Positions 1 through 7,485 are shown, counted from the first letter of the stretch. The stretch is 10,371 bases of DNA from an uncultured Woeseiaceae bacterium (GCA_945787435.1 CALZHX010000138.1:1-10371), one strand, 5' to 3'. Notes: generated by a model from the letters alone, not told the origin. Numbers and translations are program-made.

Positions 1-728
1 AGGCTTACCAGATCGGGAAGTACGATCAGGCCGAGAGCTGACCAGTGACCAAACACGACTCGAGATCCAGACCAGGCAGGATCCTCAAAGACGTACCAGG
101 GCACAAGATTCTTCCGAGCTCGATACGGAGGGCCGCTGTGCGACATGTTCAGACGCATCTTGCTCGTCATCATGCGCATGCGCGTCAGGCAGTTAATGAT
201 GAAGCGCCGGCGCTTGTGGCCTTTCAGTTCGTCTGACCACTCGGTCGGGGTATTGCCGTACATATTGCCGAGCACTGACTTGTACTTGTCGCCCCGCAGC
301 GCGGCTTCAACCTCGGAAGCCAGCTCGATAGTCTTTTCTGCGCTCCACCTCGGATGCATTCCGGCATGTACGAGAAGGGTCTTGAGCGATTCGTCGTAAT
401 GCGCGAGCGGACGGTGCCGCAGCCAGTCGATGAGTTCGTCGCTGTCGCCAGCCTTGAATATCTTGCGCAGTGATTCGAAACGATTGCGGTAACGAACCTT
501 GCCCGCAGCCAGGGCCAGCAAGTGCAGGTCATGGTTGCCCAGAACCGTGACAACCGAGTCGCCCAACGATTTTACGTAGCGAAGTGTCTTGAGCGACTTG
601 GGGCCTCGATTGACGAGATCGCCAGACAGCCAGAGCGTGTCTTTGCCGGGGTTGAAGCGAAGCGCATCGAGCAATTCACGGAACGGGTCGTAACAACCCT
701 GAATATCCCCGATTGCGTAAACCGCCAT
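1..728 (-). CDS. apaH: Symmetrical bis(5'-nucleosyl)-tetraphosphatase ApaH, 3' end cut by window edge
   Basis: This gene hydrolyses Ap4A and related dinucleoside polyphosphates to two ADP in the cytoplasm. The frame opens with ATG at 728 and stays open to the left edge, giving about 242 residues. The E. coli protein is about 280, so roughly 35-40 C-terminal residues are missing. The N-terminus reads MAVYAIGDIQGCYDPF. Metallophosphoesterase motifs are visible: GDIQGC at residues 7-12, GDLVNRGP near 40, GNHDLHLL near 67, HAG near 119, and a late FGHW of the ApaH type. Motif I has Gln where E. coli ApaH has His; I recall the same in pseudomonad ApaH, so I do not take it as inactivation. The gene starts 13 nt after the apaG stop, with only a weak ribosome site, which suggests coupled translation as the last gene of the lptD operon. 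The identification is firm; only the end is unseen. Confidence 0.95.
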   Translation of the reverse strand, partial: MAVYAIGDIQGCYDPFRELLDALRFNPGKDTLWLSGDLVNRGPKSLKTLRYVKSLGDSVVTVLGNHDLHLLALAAGKVRYRNRFESLRKIFKAGDSDELIDWLRHRPLAHYDESLKTLLVHAGMHPRWSAEKTIELASEVEAALRGDKYKSVLGNMYGNTPTEWSDELKGHKRRRFIINCLTRMRMMTSKMRLNMSHSGPPYRARKNLVPWYVFEDPAWSGSRVVFGHWSALGLIVLPDLVS

Positions 729-741
729 GCTCGAATGAAAT

Positions 742-1122
742 CTAGTGCAGGACGCCCGGAACCGCCAGCGTGAACGGTGCGATCGGCGCATCGAAATTCA
801 CACCGTTATCGGCTTCCATGCGATACATGCCTTGCATCGCGCCCACTGGTGTTTCAAGAACTGCGCCCGACGAGTAGCGAAATTCCTCGCCCGGGTTCAG
901 GTGTGGTTGTTCGCCTACGACACCGTCGCCACTCACTTCCTGCACCTTGCCGTTGGCATCCGTAATAACCCAATGCCGGCTGATCAGGCGCGCGGGGACA
1001 TCACTGTTGTTGGTGATCGTAATCGTGTACGCGAAGACGTAACGATCGGAAGACGGCTCGGATTGCTCGTCGACATAGTCGGTGGCAACCTGGATCCGGA
1101 TGTCGCAGGTGTTTTCATTCAT
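742..1122 (-). CDS. apaG: ApaG domain protein (Co2+/Mg2+ efflux protein ApaG)
   Basis: The product is a 126-residue cytoplasmic protein, the usual length for bacterial ApaG. It has a single beta-rich ApaG (fibronectin type III-like) domain. The hallmark stretch runs from about residue 64 to 90: SGDGVVGEQPHLNPGEEF followed by YSSG, then the conserved TPVGAMQGMY. The YVFAYTITITNNS strand near residues 28-40 is also typical. Its biochemical role is not settled: databases call it a Co2+/Mg2+ efflux protein from older Salmonella work, and the same fold occurs in eukaryotic F-box and polymerase-delta-interacting proteins. The ATG at 1122 lies 4 nt past the rsmA stop, and apaH follows 13 nt downstream, as in E. 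coli. No membrane segment or signal peptide is seen. Confidence 0.95.
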   Translation of the reverse strand: MNENTCDIRIQVATDYVDEQSEPSSDRYVFAYTITITNNSDVPARLISRHWVITDANGKVQEVSGDGVVGEQPHLNPGEEFRYSSGAVLETPVGAMQGMYRMEADNGVNFDAPIAPFTLAVPGVLH

Positions 1123-1126
1123 GTGG

Positions 1127-1897
1127 CTATTCTAACGTATTCGCCAGCTGGACATACTCGGCAATCGAAATTGCTTCCGGGCGTAGTCCTGGGTCGATAC
1201 CAACAAACCTGAGCGTCTCTTCATCCACTACGTTGCGAAGTGAGTTGCGGATCGTCTTGCGTCGTTGGCCAAATGCCTGGGCTACGAGGCCAGACAGTCG
1301 TTTTTCATCGTTAATGTCGTAGGTTCCTGCGGGCAGCGGCACGAGTCTCACTATGGCCGACGTCACGTCGGGCGGTGGATCAAACGCACTGCGGTCGACG
1401 TCGAAGAGGGACTCTATGTCGAAGTGACAGCCAAGCATGATGCTGAGCCTGCCATAGGCCTTACTGCCGGGCTCGGCAGCCATGCGATCGACAACTTCCT
1501 TCTGCAGCATGAAATGCATGTCGACAATGTCTTCTTTGAACTCAAGCAGGTGAAACATCAGCGGCGTGGATATGTTGTAGGGCAGGTTGCCAACGATGCG
1601 CAGGTTTGTGCCCAGTGAAGCGAAGTCGAACTTGAGCGCGTCTCCCTCGTGAATAATGACATTGTCCGCATCGGCGTATTCACGTCGGAGCGTCGCGGCA
1701 AGATCCCGGTCGAGTTCGATGGCATGCAGAGTGCCGGCCAGCTGCGCAAGTGATTTGGTCATCGCGCCCTGGCCCGGGCCGATCTCCACGACAACATCGT
1801 CGCTTCCTGCGCGTATCGCGTCGATGATCGCGCCGACCACGCCCGGATCGATAAGGAAATGCTGACCGAAGCGCTTTCTGGGGCGGTGTGGGCTCAT
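1127..1897 (-). CDS. rsmA: 16S rRNA (adenine1518-N6/adenine1519-N6)-dimethyltransferase
   Basis: RsmA (KsgA) uses SAM to dimethylate the two adjacent adenines in the 3' terminal helix 45 loop of 16S rRNA, a late checkpoint in 30S maturation. The 256-residue length is close to the E. coli protein (273). Visible motifs are KRFGQHFL (residues 8-15), the SAM-binding loop VEIGPGQG (37-44), the acidic ELD (61-63), GDALKF (85-90), the catalytic NLPYNIS (104-110, with NLPY as motif IV), and FDPPPDVTSAIVRL (172-185). The C-terminal helical domain (FGQRRKTIRNSL) is present. The ATG at 1897 overlaps the pdxA stop in an ATGA arrangement, so translation is probably coupled. The apaG start follows 4 nt after its stop. 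All key residues look intact. Confidence 0.97.
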   Translation of the reverse strand: MSPHRPRKRFGQHFLIDPGVVGAIIDAIRAGSDDVVVEIGPGQGAMTKSLAQLAGTLHAIELDRDLAATLRREYADADNVIIHEGDALKFDFASLGTNLRIVGNLPYNISTPLMFHLLEFKEDIVDMHFMLQKEVVDRMAAEPGSKAYGRLSIMLGCHFDIESLFDVDRSAFDPPPDVTSAIVRLVPLPAGTYDINDEKRLSGLVAQAFGQRRKTIRNSLRNVVDEETLRFVGIDPGLRPEAISIAEYVQLANTLE

Positions 1898-2904
1898 GCG
1901 GCGGCCAGCTCAGCGGCAAGCCGGATGGCGTGCAGCAGGCTGCTGTTATCAGCCTGCCCAGTGCCGGCAAGGTCCAGAGCTGTGCCGTGATCGACAGACG
2001 TGCGGATGATTGGCAGGCCAAGTGTGACGTTGACGGCATTTTTGAAACCGGCGTACTTGAGTACCGGCAATCCCTGGTCGTGATACATGGCGAGCACTGC
2101 GTCCTTGTGCCCGGCGGCCGGTGTAAATGCTGTGTCCGCCGGCAGCGGTCCACGTACATTGATTCCAAGAGCAACAAACTCGGCAACGACCGGCGCAATG
2201 ATGTCCGCATCCTCATTGCCAAGGTGGCCACTTTCACCGGCATGTGGGTTGAGTCCGCAGACTACGATTTCCGGCTCGTCGATACCGAACCTGGCACGCA
2301 GATCATGGACAAGGACCTGCAGTACTTTGTGCAGACCTTTCCTGGTCAGGCTGTCCGGCACCTCACGCAATGGCAGATGCGTGGTTGCCAAAGCGACGCG
2401 CAAGTCACCGGCGACGAGCAACATGACGGGCGATTGCACATCGGTCAGCTCTGCCAGGAATTCAGTGTGGCCGCTGAACGGTATACCGGCGTTATTGATG
2501 ACGCTCTTCTGCAGCGGCGCTGTAACGAGGCCGGCGAATTGCCCATCAAGGCACGCGGACACAGCGCGCCGGAGACTGTCGAGCAGTGCCGGTGCATTGG
2601 CCGGATTCAGGCGACCGCATTCCACCGGGGCTGGGAAGGGCTCTGGGATGACAAGTAATTCGCCGTTGGCGGCGTTCCTGGTCGCGGCATCGGCAACGTC
2701 AATCTCGGTGACCGTGGTCTTGATGCCGGTCGTCTCGGCGCGCTCACGCAATAAATTCGCGTCCGAAATAACGACGACGCCGCATGGCAACGGCTCATGC
2801 GCAAGTGTCAGGCAGAGCTCCGGCCCTATACCGGCGGGCTCACCTGCGGTAACAACTAGACGCGTATCTCGACGAATGCTTCGTCTCTCAGGCGCTGCAT
2901 CCAC
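1894..2904 (-). CDS. pdxA: 4-hydroxythreonine-4-phosphate dehydrogenase
   Basis: PdxA oxidises 4-phosphohydroxy-L-threonine with NAD(P)+ in the DXP-dependent pyridoxal 5'-phosphate pathway, giving the substrate that PdxJ condenses. The product is 336 residues, against 329 in E. coli. The family signature LVVTAGEPAGIGPEL is at residues 16-30, and SGHTEFLAEL at 144-153 holds the substrate-contacting His/Thr pair. The three metal-binding histidines are in THLPLREV (H176), NPHAGE (H221) and YHDQGLP (H275). I chose the GTG at 2904 because no other ATG, GTG or TTG lies close to the conserved core and a good ribosome site, AGAGGAAA, sits 9 nt upstream of it. This start makes the first 16 codons overlap the end of surA by 49 nt. 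The end overlaps rsmA by 4 nt. Confidence 0.96.
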   Translation of the reverse strand: MDAAPERRSIRRDTRLVVTAGEPAGIGPELCLTLAHEPLPCGVVVISDANLLRERAETTGIKTTVTEIDVADAATRNAANGELLVIPEPFPAPVECGRLNPANAPALLDSLRRAVSACLDGQFAGLVTAPLQKSVINNAGIPFSGHTEFLAELTDVQSPVMLLVAGDLRVALATTHLPLREVPDSLTRKGLHKVLQVLVHDLRARFGIDEPEIVVCGLNPHAGESGHLGNEDADIIAPVVAEFVALGINVRGPLPADTAFTPAAGHKDAVLAMYHDQGLPVLKYAGFKNAVNVTLGLPIIRTSVDHGTALDLAGTGQADNSSLLHAIRLAAELAAA

Positions 2905-4172
2905 AACTGCGTTTCCTCTTCCATCTTGCTGTTCTGGATGCGGCGCACACAGTTGGTTTCCTTGAGATCCTCGGTGTTGTCGTAGACACGACGATCAAGC
3001 ACCTCGAGAATGTGCCAGCCAAAACGACTGCGAAACGGTTCGGAGACAACACCTAACTCCATGCGATCCACGACCTCCTCGAATTCTGGCACGAACGCTC
3101 CGGGCCCCGACCAGCCCATGTCACCGCCGCTATTTGCAGACCCGGGATCGTCGGAAAGCAGTTTGGCGATCTCGCCGAAATCCTCGCCTTCGCCAATTCG
3201 TTCAACCGCATCATCGAGACGCTGTTTCGCTGTTTCGTCATCGATGATTTCATTCGGTGTTATCAGTATGTGTCGAACCTGGACCTGGTTGATCTCACTA
3301 CGCTGGATGGCGCTACGCAAGTCGTTGACCTTGACGATGTGGTAACTGCTTGCACTGCGGAAGGGTTCGGAAACGGAACCCGCTTCAAGATTCACGACGA
3401 CATCGGTATAGATCGTCGGCAACTGGTTGCCCTTCATCCAGCCAAGTGCACCGCCTTCAAGCGCCGTCTGTGCACTGGAGTGGCGGACCGCCATCTCACC
3501 GAAGTCAGCGCCGTTTTGTAGTTGTTCGTAAATGTCCGCAACTTCGGCCTGGATTTCGGCGACTTCGTCTGCTGTCGACGATTCCGGAATTGATACCAGG
3601 ATATGTGACAGGTTGTAATCGGAGTCCACGGCAACGTTGCCTTCGAGATCGGCAATGCACTGTTCGATCTCCCTCGGCGACACCTGGATACGGCGGCCGA
3701 CTTCGATTTGTCGTAGCTGCTCAAGCGTCATTTCGTCACGATACTCTTCGCGAAAGGCGCCGTAGTCGATGCCGTCCTTTGCCAGCAATGCAGGCATTTC
3801 TGCGAACGAAACACCGTTACCTGCCGCAAGTTGTTCGATTGACTGGTTCAGCATCTGGTCGGAAATCTGCAGCCCGATGCGTTCAGCGCGCTGCAACTGA
3901 ATCTCCTGCAAAATTAATCGCTCGAGTAACTGCTCCCGCAGCACATCAGGTGGCGGCAACTGCAAGGGCGGATTGGCCTGCGCTGCGCGTTCAATAACGA
4001 TCGACGTTTGGCTGCGTAACTGGCTCTTAAGCACGACGCCCTCGTTGACGACGGCGGCAACACCGTCGAGGAAATCACCCGTTTCCGAGAGCTCGGCAGA
4101 GAACGCCGGCTGGGCGACAGACAAGGCACCGATTGCGCACAAGCTTGCACATAACTTGTTGTTTATAAACAC
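2856..4172 (-). CDS. surA: Periplasmic chaperone / peptidyl-prolyl isomerase SurA
   Basis: SurA escorts unfolded outer-membrane proteins across the periplasm to the BAM complex, and LptD, encoded just upstream, is a known client. The product is 438 residues (E. coli 428). A signal peptide spans residues 1-26, with a hydrophobic core LCAIGALSVA and likely cleavage in AFSA|ELSE. The chaperone N-domain (about 30-175) follows. Parvulin domain 1 runs about 185-285 (NLSHILVSIP, then GGALGWMKGNQLP), and parvulin domain 2 about 297-395 (VRHILITPNE, then GGDMGWSGPGAFVPEFE). The C-terminal helix and strand end in DEAFVEIRV. The start is GTG at 4172. Its AGGA ribosome site overlaps the lptD stop codon, so the two genes are probably translated together. 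Confidence 0.97.
   Translation of the reverse strand: MFINNKLCASLCAIGALSVAQPAFSAELSETGDFLDGVAAVVNEGVVLKSQLRSQTSIVIERAAQANPPLQLPPPDVLREQLLERLILQEIQLQRAERIGLQISDQMLNQSIEQLAAGNGVSFAEMPALLAKDGIDYGAFREEYRDEMTLEQLRQIEVGRRIQVSPREIEQCIADLEGNVAVDSDYNLSHILVSIPESSTADEVAEIQAEVADIYEQLQNGADFGEMAVRHSSAQTALEGGALGWMKGNQLPTIYTDVVVNLEAGSVSEPFRSASSYHIVKVNDLRSAIQRSEINQVQVRHILITPNEIIDDETAKQRLDDAVERIGEGEDFGEIAKLLSDDPGSANSGGDMGWSGPGAFVPEFEEVVDRMELGVVSEPFRSRFGWHILEVLDRRVYDNTEDLKETNCVRRIQNSKMEEETQLWMQRLRDEAFVEIRV
2912..2919 (-). promoter_or_regulatory. pdxA ribosome binding site inside surA
   Basis: The minus-strand sequence AGAGGAAA lies within the surA C-terminal coding region, with AGGA 9 nt before the GTG at 2904. 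It is what decides the pdxA start, because no canonical start codon lies between this GTG and the conserved VVTAGEPAGIG core. Confidence 0.55.
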
Positions 4173-4174
4173 TA

Positions 4175-4181
4175 TTTCCTA
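4175..4181 (-). promoter_or_regulatory. surA ribosome binding site fused to the lptD stop codon
   Basis: Read on the minus strand, the lptD stop TAG runs directly into AGGAAA, and the surA GTG follows after two more bases (TAGGAAATAGTG). AGGA is 4 nt from the start codon, slightly short but functional-looking. The overlap suggests that ribosomes finishing LptD help to start SurA. That would link the amount of chaperone to one of its main clients. The sequence is seen directly; coupling is inferred. Confidence 0.6.
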
Positions 4182-6389
4182 CCGGAGATTCGCGGAGTAG
4201 CCAAGAATACCACGTTCCAACATTTTGTCAGCAGCGGTACCGACACTCGATAAGCCCTTCAGTACAAGTTGCAGACCGATCGATGAATCGCGAGTTCCGT
4301 CACGGGTCGAAATATGGCGCCGCGAGACGAGCCTGATGCCCCAGCAACAGCTCTCGTATTCGACGCCAAGAAACTCGTCGAGTGCTTCTTCATCGCGGAA
4401 GGAGTACTTGTAGCGTCCAACGACATTCCATTGCGATGAGATGGGCCAGGACCAGGACAGGTCACCTTGTTCCAGAGAGTCCCTGCGGAATCGGTACGAG
4501 AGATTCAGGACCTTGTTGCCGGCCGGCCGGTATTGCAGCCGCGCCTGTGATTGCGTAGTACCGCGTTCCTGTTCACCCCACTGGTGACCAAAATCGAAGT
4601 TGAGATTTTGCGAGAGCCCGAAGCGAATCTCAGCGATGTAATCGGATGTCTCGTCGAGGAACATTGTCTCACCGGGCAAGGTAACGTCACTTTTGCTCAG
4701 GTTGCTCGTCTGGCCAATCGTTGCGGTCACGAGCTCGCGGCCCGAGCCGGCATCAAGAATGCGTGACGTTACGCCGACGCTGACCTGGTCGGTGTCGGCA
4801 ATGCGGTCGATGCCGAGATAACGATTTTTGCGATAGAGCGAGACCAGGTTCAGGTCAGGCGTGATGGTGTCGAACACCGGCTGCTCGTCCTGGTCGCGTT
4901 GCGGAATGTGCACGTACAGCATGCGCGGTTCGAGCGTCATGACGCGATCCGTCTTAGACTCGCCAAGCGCACGCTCGAGCACGATACCAACATCGAGACT
5001 GCCGATTGGCAACGTGCGCGTCGGGTCACTCAACTGCCCCGGCAACGTGTTCTCGAGTTCGTAGCGGGTGTAATCGAGGGACACCGCCGGGGTGATGAAC
5101 CAGCCAGGGCTTCGAGAAAAAGGCAGCTCCAGGCTTGGTGCCAGATTGAATCGCCAGCCTGTAACGCCGACGTCGCGATCAAAGTTGACGAGTTCACTAT
5201 CAAGGCCAAATTGCATGCCGAGCCATTTGTCGGGCCAGCGACCCTGCATGATGAGCTGCGGCACGCGCTGGTACGGTTCATCGCTCGGCTCAATGGCCTC
5301 GTCAATTGTCTGGAAGTCCTGGATCTGGCCGAATAACGACAGGTTGTCTGTGTAGTAGTCAAAGCTCAGCGAGCGATTGAGGTGCGTAATGCTCGAAACA
5401 CTCAGGCTGCCGCCGAGATCCTCGAAGTACTGGCTGTCGGATACTTCACGAAAATCGATGCGATTGCGCCAGCCGTTGACGAACATCGTGCGATGCTGCA
5501 GCTGGACCAAAGTACGAGAGTCGTTGAACATGCTGTCGTTATGGAGGTGCTCGGCATAGGCTTCGCCGTCCATCGTCCTGGTCAGGTAGCGAAACTGTGC
5601 TCCGACCTGCAGGCCTCGTTCTGTCAGTAGCCGTGGCGTGAGCGTTGCGTCGTAATTTGGCGCGATGTTCCAGTAGAAGGGCACACGAATTTCGTTGCCG
5701 CTGCGACCGCCCGTGCCGATCTCGGGTGCAAGGACGCCCGTCTTGCGTGCGTCGCCAATCGGAAATGAGAAGTGTGGCGAGTACAGAATTGGCACGCCCT
5801 TGAAACGCAGGCTCACACCCTTGGCGGTGCCGACACCTTCGCTTGTATCGAGATCAATGTCTTTGGCGCGGATCAGCCAGTCGTTTGACCCCGGCGGGCA
5901 GGTCGTGTAACTGACGCCGTCGAGCTCGAGTCGTCCGGCCTGGTTGATCTCGAGTGCATCCGCGGCACCGCGCGCATTGTTACCCTGCAATGAGAATTGA
6001 GCGCCCTCAAACAGGATGCGGCCGAGACCGTAGGAGAATTCGGCGCGGTCCGATTCCACGTGCGAACTGGGATCCTCGAAGCGAACGTCGCCTTCGAGCA
6101 GCAAAGACTGATTCGTCGGTTCATACTCCGCGGTATCGGCACCAGCAACCTTGTCGCCTTGCCGCAGCAGCACGCCGCCCGTCATTGACGCATGCGGAGG
6201 CACGCCCATTTGCGCGTCGAGTTCGCCGACTTCGAAAACGATTGTTTCAGGATCGGTCAGGTCGATCGTCGTCAGCGCGTTTTCGACATCCACGGGCTGG
6301 ACTGGCGCATAGCATGAGTCCGGTTCCGCGGCATGCGCGTAGTGCGAAACCAGCAATGCACCGGCGATGATCAGTCGAGTCGAGGGCAA
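4179..6389 (-). CDS. lptD: LPS-assembly protein LptD (outer-membrane LPS translocon beta-barrel)
   Basis: LptD, with the lipoprotein LptE, inserts LPS into the outer leaflet of the outer membrane. The frame is open from an ATG at 6530, but that start lies inside the divergent amgK gene and would put about 50 unrelated residues before the signal peptide. I prefer the TTG at 6389, giving 736 residues and a classic signal peptide (residues 1-20, core LIIAGALLV, cleavage AHA|AEPDSC). Other non-ATG starts (TTG 6446, ATT 6392) remain possible. An OstA/LptA-like jellyroll domain follows (about 50-185: GGVLLRQGDKV, LLLEGDVRFED), then the LptD beta-barrel to the end. The four cysteines of the E. coli disulfide pattern are present: C26, C164 and the pair C681-C682 (YESCCWG). 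The gene heads the lptD-surA-pdxA-rsmA-apaG-apaH operon. Confidence 0.95.
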   Translation of the reverse strand: MPSTRLIIAGALLVSHYAHAAEPDSCYAPVQPVDVENALTTIDLTDPETIVFEVGELDAQMGVPPHASMTGGVLLRQGDKVAGADTAEYEPTNQSLLLEGDVRFEDPSSHVESDRAEFSYGLGRILFEGAQFSLQGNNARGAADALEINQAGRLELDGVSYTTCPPGSNDWLIRAKDIDLDTSEGVGTAKGVSLRFKGVPILYSPHFSFPIGDARKTGVLAPEIGTGGRSGNEIRVPFYWNIAPNYDATLTPRLLTERGLQVGAQFRYLTRTMDGEAYAEHLHNDSMFNDSRTLVQLQHRTMFVNGWRNRIDFREVSDSQYFEDLGGSLSVSSITHLNRSLSFDYYTDNLSLFGQIQDFQTIDEAIEPSDEPYQRVPQLIMQGRWPDKWLGMQFGLDSELVNFDRDVGVTGWRFNLAPSLELPFSRSPGWFITPAVSLDYTRYELENTLPGQLSDPTRTLPIGSLDVGIVLERALGESKTDRVMTLEPRMLYVHIPQRDQDEQPVFDTITPDLNLVSLYRKNRYLGIDRIADTDQVSVGVTSRILDAGSGRELVTATIGQTSNLSKSDVTLPGETMFLDETSDYIAEIRFGLSQNLNFDFGHQWGEQERGTTQSQARLQYRPAGNKVLNLSYRFRRDSLEQGDLSWSWPISSQWNVVGRYKYSFRDEEALDEFLGVEYESCCWGIRLVSRRHISTRDGTRDSSIGLQLVLKGLSSVGTAADKMLERGILGYSANLR

Positions 6390-6454
6390 AATGGTTATCG
6401 GGTTACGGGGGTATGTTACCTTCGCATAGTTTTGCAGGTGCTTCAACGCGTTAC

Positions 6455-6460
6455 GGAGGT
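6455..6460 (+). promoter_or_regulatory. Strong Shine-Dalgarno sequence for amgK
   Basis: GGAGGT is among the best ribosome sites in the window. It lies in the amgK direction, but the first canonical start in the amgK frame (TTG 6508) is 47 nt away. In frame and close by are ATC at 6466 (5 nt after GGAGGT) and ATA at 6472 (11 nt after). Extending the protein to either restores the dozen residues that AmgK relatives have before their LTAWL-like segment. The true start may therefore be non-canonical. Confidence 0.5.
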
Positions 6461-6466
6461 CTGAGA

Positions 6467-6495
6467 TCAGTATAGACGGTGAGAAAAACGATTCC
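6467..6495 (-). promoter_or_regulatory. Candidate promoter for the lptD operon
   Basis: On the minus strand, TATACT (6469-6474) matches the sigma-70 -10 consensus at five of six positions and would start transcription near 6461, about 70 nt before the proposed TTG of lptD. No good -35 TTGACA is found at 16-18 nt. Instead GGAATCG (6489-6495) sits 16-17 nt before TACTGA, which loosely resembles a sigma-E promoter (GGAACTT and TCTGA or TCAAA). lptD and surA are sigma-E controlled in E. coli, so this is plausible but weak. The site overlaps the N-terminal codons of amgK. Confidence 0.3.
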
Positions 6496-6507
6496 CGGCT
6501 GGCCGAA

Positions 6508-7485
6508 TTGACAGCCTGGCTGCATGGCATAGACGGGCTTGCGAACGCCGACCCACAGCCGGCCTCCGGCGATGCGAGTTTCCGGCGCTATTTTCGTGTT
6601 CATTCGGCGACCGCAAGTTACATCGCAATGGATGCGCCGCCCGAACAGGAAGACTGCAGACCCTTCATCCAGGTAGCCGGTTACCTCGAGTCGATGCAAC
6701 TGCAAGCGCCAAGAGTCCTGGAGGCAGACCTCGACGACGGTTTCCTGCTGCTGACGGATCTGGGCAGCACGCAATACCTCGAACTATTGACCGAGGACAG
6801 CGCGGCGGCAGACACACTGTACCGGACGGCCTTGCGGGCCTTGCTCATCGTGCAAAGTCGCGGCGAAGCGTTTCAGTCGTCGTTACCCGCGTACGACGAC
6901 AAGCTTCTGCGGTTCGAGCTTTCACTGTTTCACGACTGGTTATGCGAGAAACACCTCGGCATCGAGTTTGCTGATGGTGCCGAGGCGAACTGGCAATCTT
7001 TGTGTGACACGCTGGTGAGCAATGCGCTCGACCAGCCACAGGTGTTCGTGCACCGCGACTATCATTCGCGCAACCTGATGGTGACCGATGACGGTCCCGG
7101 GATACTCGATTTTCAGGATGCGGTCGAAGGACCGCTAACCTACGATCTCGTTTCCCTGTTGAAGGACTGCTACGTCAAGTGGTCGGAGACGCAAATAGAC
7201 GAGTGGTGTCGAAGTTTCTGCGGCGACGCACGCAACATCGGGCTGCACTCTATGTCGGACGATCAATATGTGCGCGCCTTCGACCTGATGGGCGTGCAAA
7301 GACATCTCAAGGCCGCCGGCATATTTTCACGACTCAATCACCGCGACGGCAAGCCGGAATACATGCTGGATGTGCCGCGCACCCTGAGTTACATCGTTGA
7401 TCTCGGCGGCAAGTATCCCGAACTGACTTTTCTCGTCGACCTGATCAATGAACACTGCCTGCCGGCTCTGGAAAGATCGGTGTGA
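6508..7485 (+). CDS. amgK: N-acetylmuramate/N-acetylglucosamine 1-kinase AmgK
   Basis: AmgK phosphorylates the anomeric hydroxyl of MurNAc (and GlcNAc) with ATP in the cytosolic peptidoglycan recycling route that feeds MurU. It belongs to the aminoglycoside phosphotransferase (APH) fold. From the TTG at 6508 the product is 325 residues, with ASFRRYFRV at 23-31, MDAPPEQEDCRPF at 41-53, LLLTDLG at 80-86, the catalytic loop VHRDYHSRNLMV at 181-192 (H182, D184, N189) and the metal-binding ILDFQDAVEGP at 199-209 (D201). DLMGVQRHLKAAGIFSRL (259-276) is typical of this family. The TTG is the only canonical start available, but it has no ribosome site and clips the usual N-terminus. The frame is open upstream to 6430, and a start at ATC 6466 or ATA 6472 fits better. 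The stop overlaps the murU GTG, so the two are translated together. Confidence 0.9.
   Translation: MTAWLHGIDGLANADPQPASGDASFRRYFRVHSATASYIAMDAPPEQEDCRPFIQVAGYLESMQLQAPRVLEADLDDGFLLLTDLGSTQYLELLTEDSAAADTLYRTALRALLIVQSRGEAFQSSLPAYDDKLLRFELSLFHDWLCEKHLGIEFADGAEANWQSLCDTLVSNALDQPQVFVHRDYHSRNLMVTDDGPGILDFQDAVEGPLTYDLVSLLKDCYVKWSETQIDEWCRSFCGDARNIGLHSMSDDQYVRAFDLMGVQRHLKAAGIFSRLNHRDGKPEYMLDVPRTLSYIVDLGGKYPELTFLVDLINEHCLPALERSV

Noticed and set aside
45..399. Plus-strand open frames opposite apaH
   Set aside because: They are antisense to the intact ApaH frame, which has all expected motifs and runs off the left edge.
1888..2965. Long plus-strand open frames (256 and 292 codons) opposite pdxA and the end of surA
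   Set aside because: They are antisense to well-conserved genes, have no recognisable motifs and low-complexity composition, and arise from GC-rich codon bias.
3350..3997. Plus-strand open frame of 215 codons opposite surA
   Set aside because: It is rich in Arg, Ser and Pro and has no domain pattern, typical of a shadow of the surA frame.
6416..6427. Three-codon minus-strand frame (Met-Arg-Arg-stop) in the lptD leader, a possible regulatory upstream frame
   Set aside because: It has no ribosome site and is too short to be told from chance without conservation data.
6479..6489. Missing base in the A5 run of amgK, which would put the GTG at 6479 in frame with the kinase
   Set aside because: The frame would make sense, but the GTG is 18 nt from the GGAGGT site, too far for it, so a non-canonical start nearer the site is at least as likely.
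6508..6513. Perfect TTGACA as a -35 promoter element
   Set aside because: No -10 lies at 16-18 nt and the hexamer is within amgK coding sequence.
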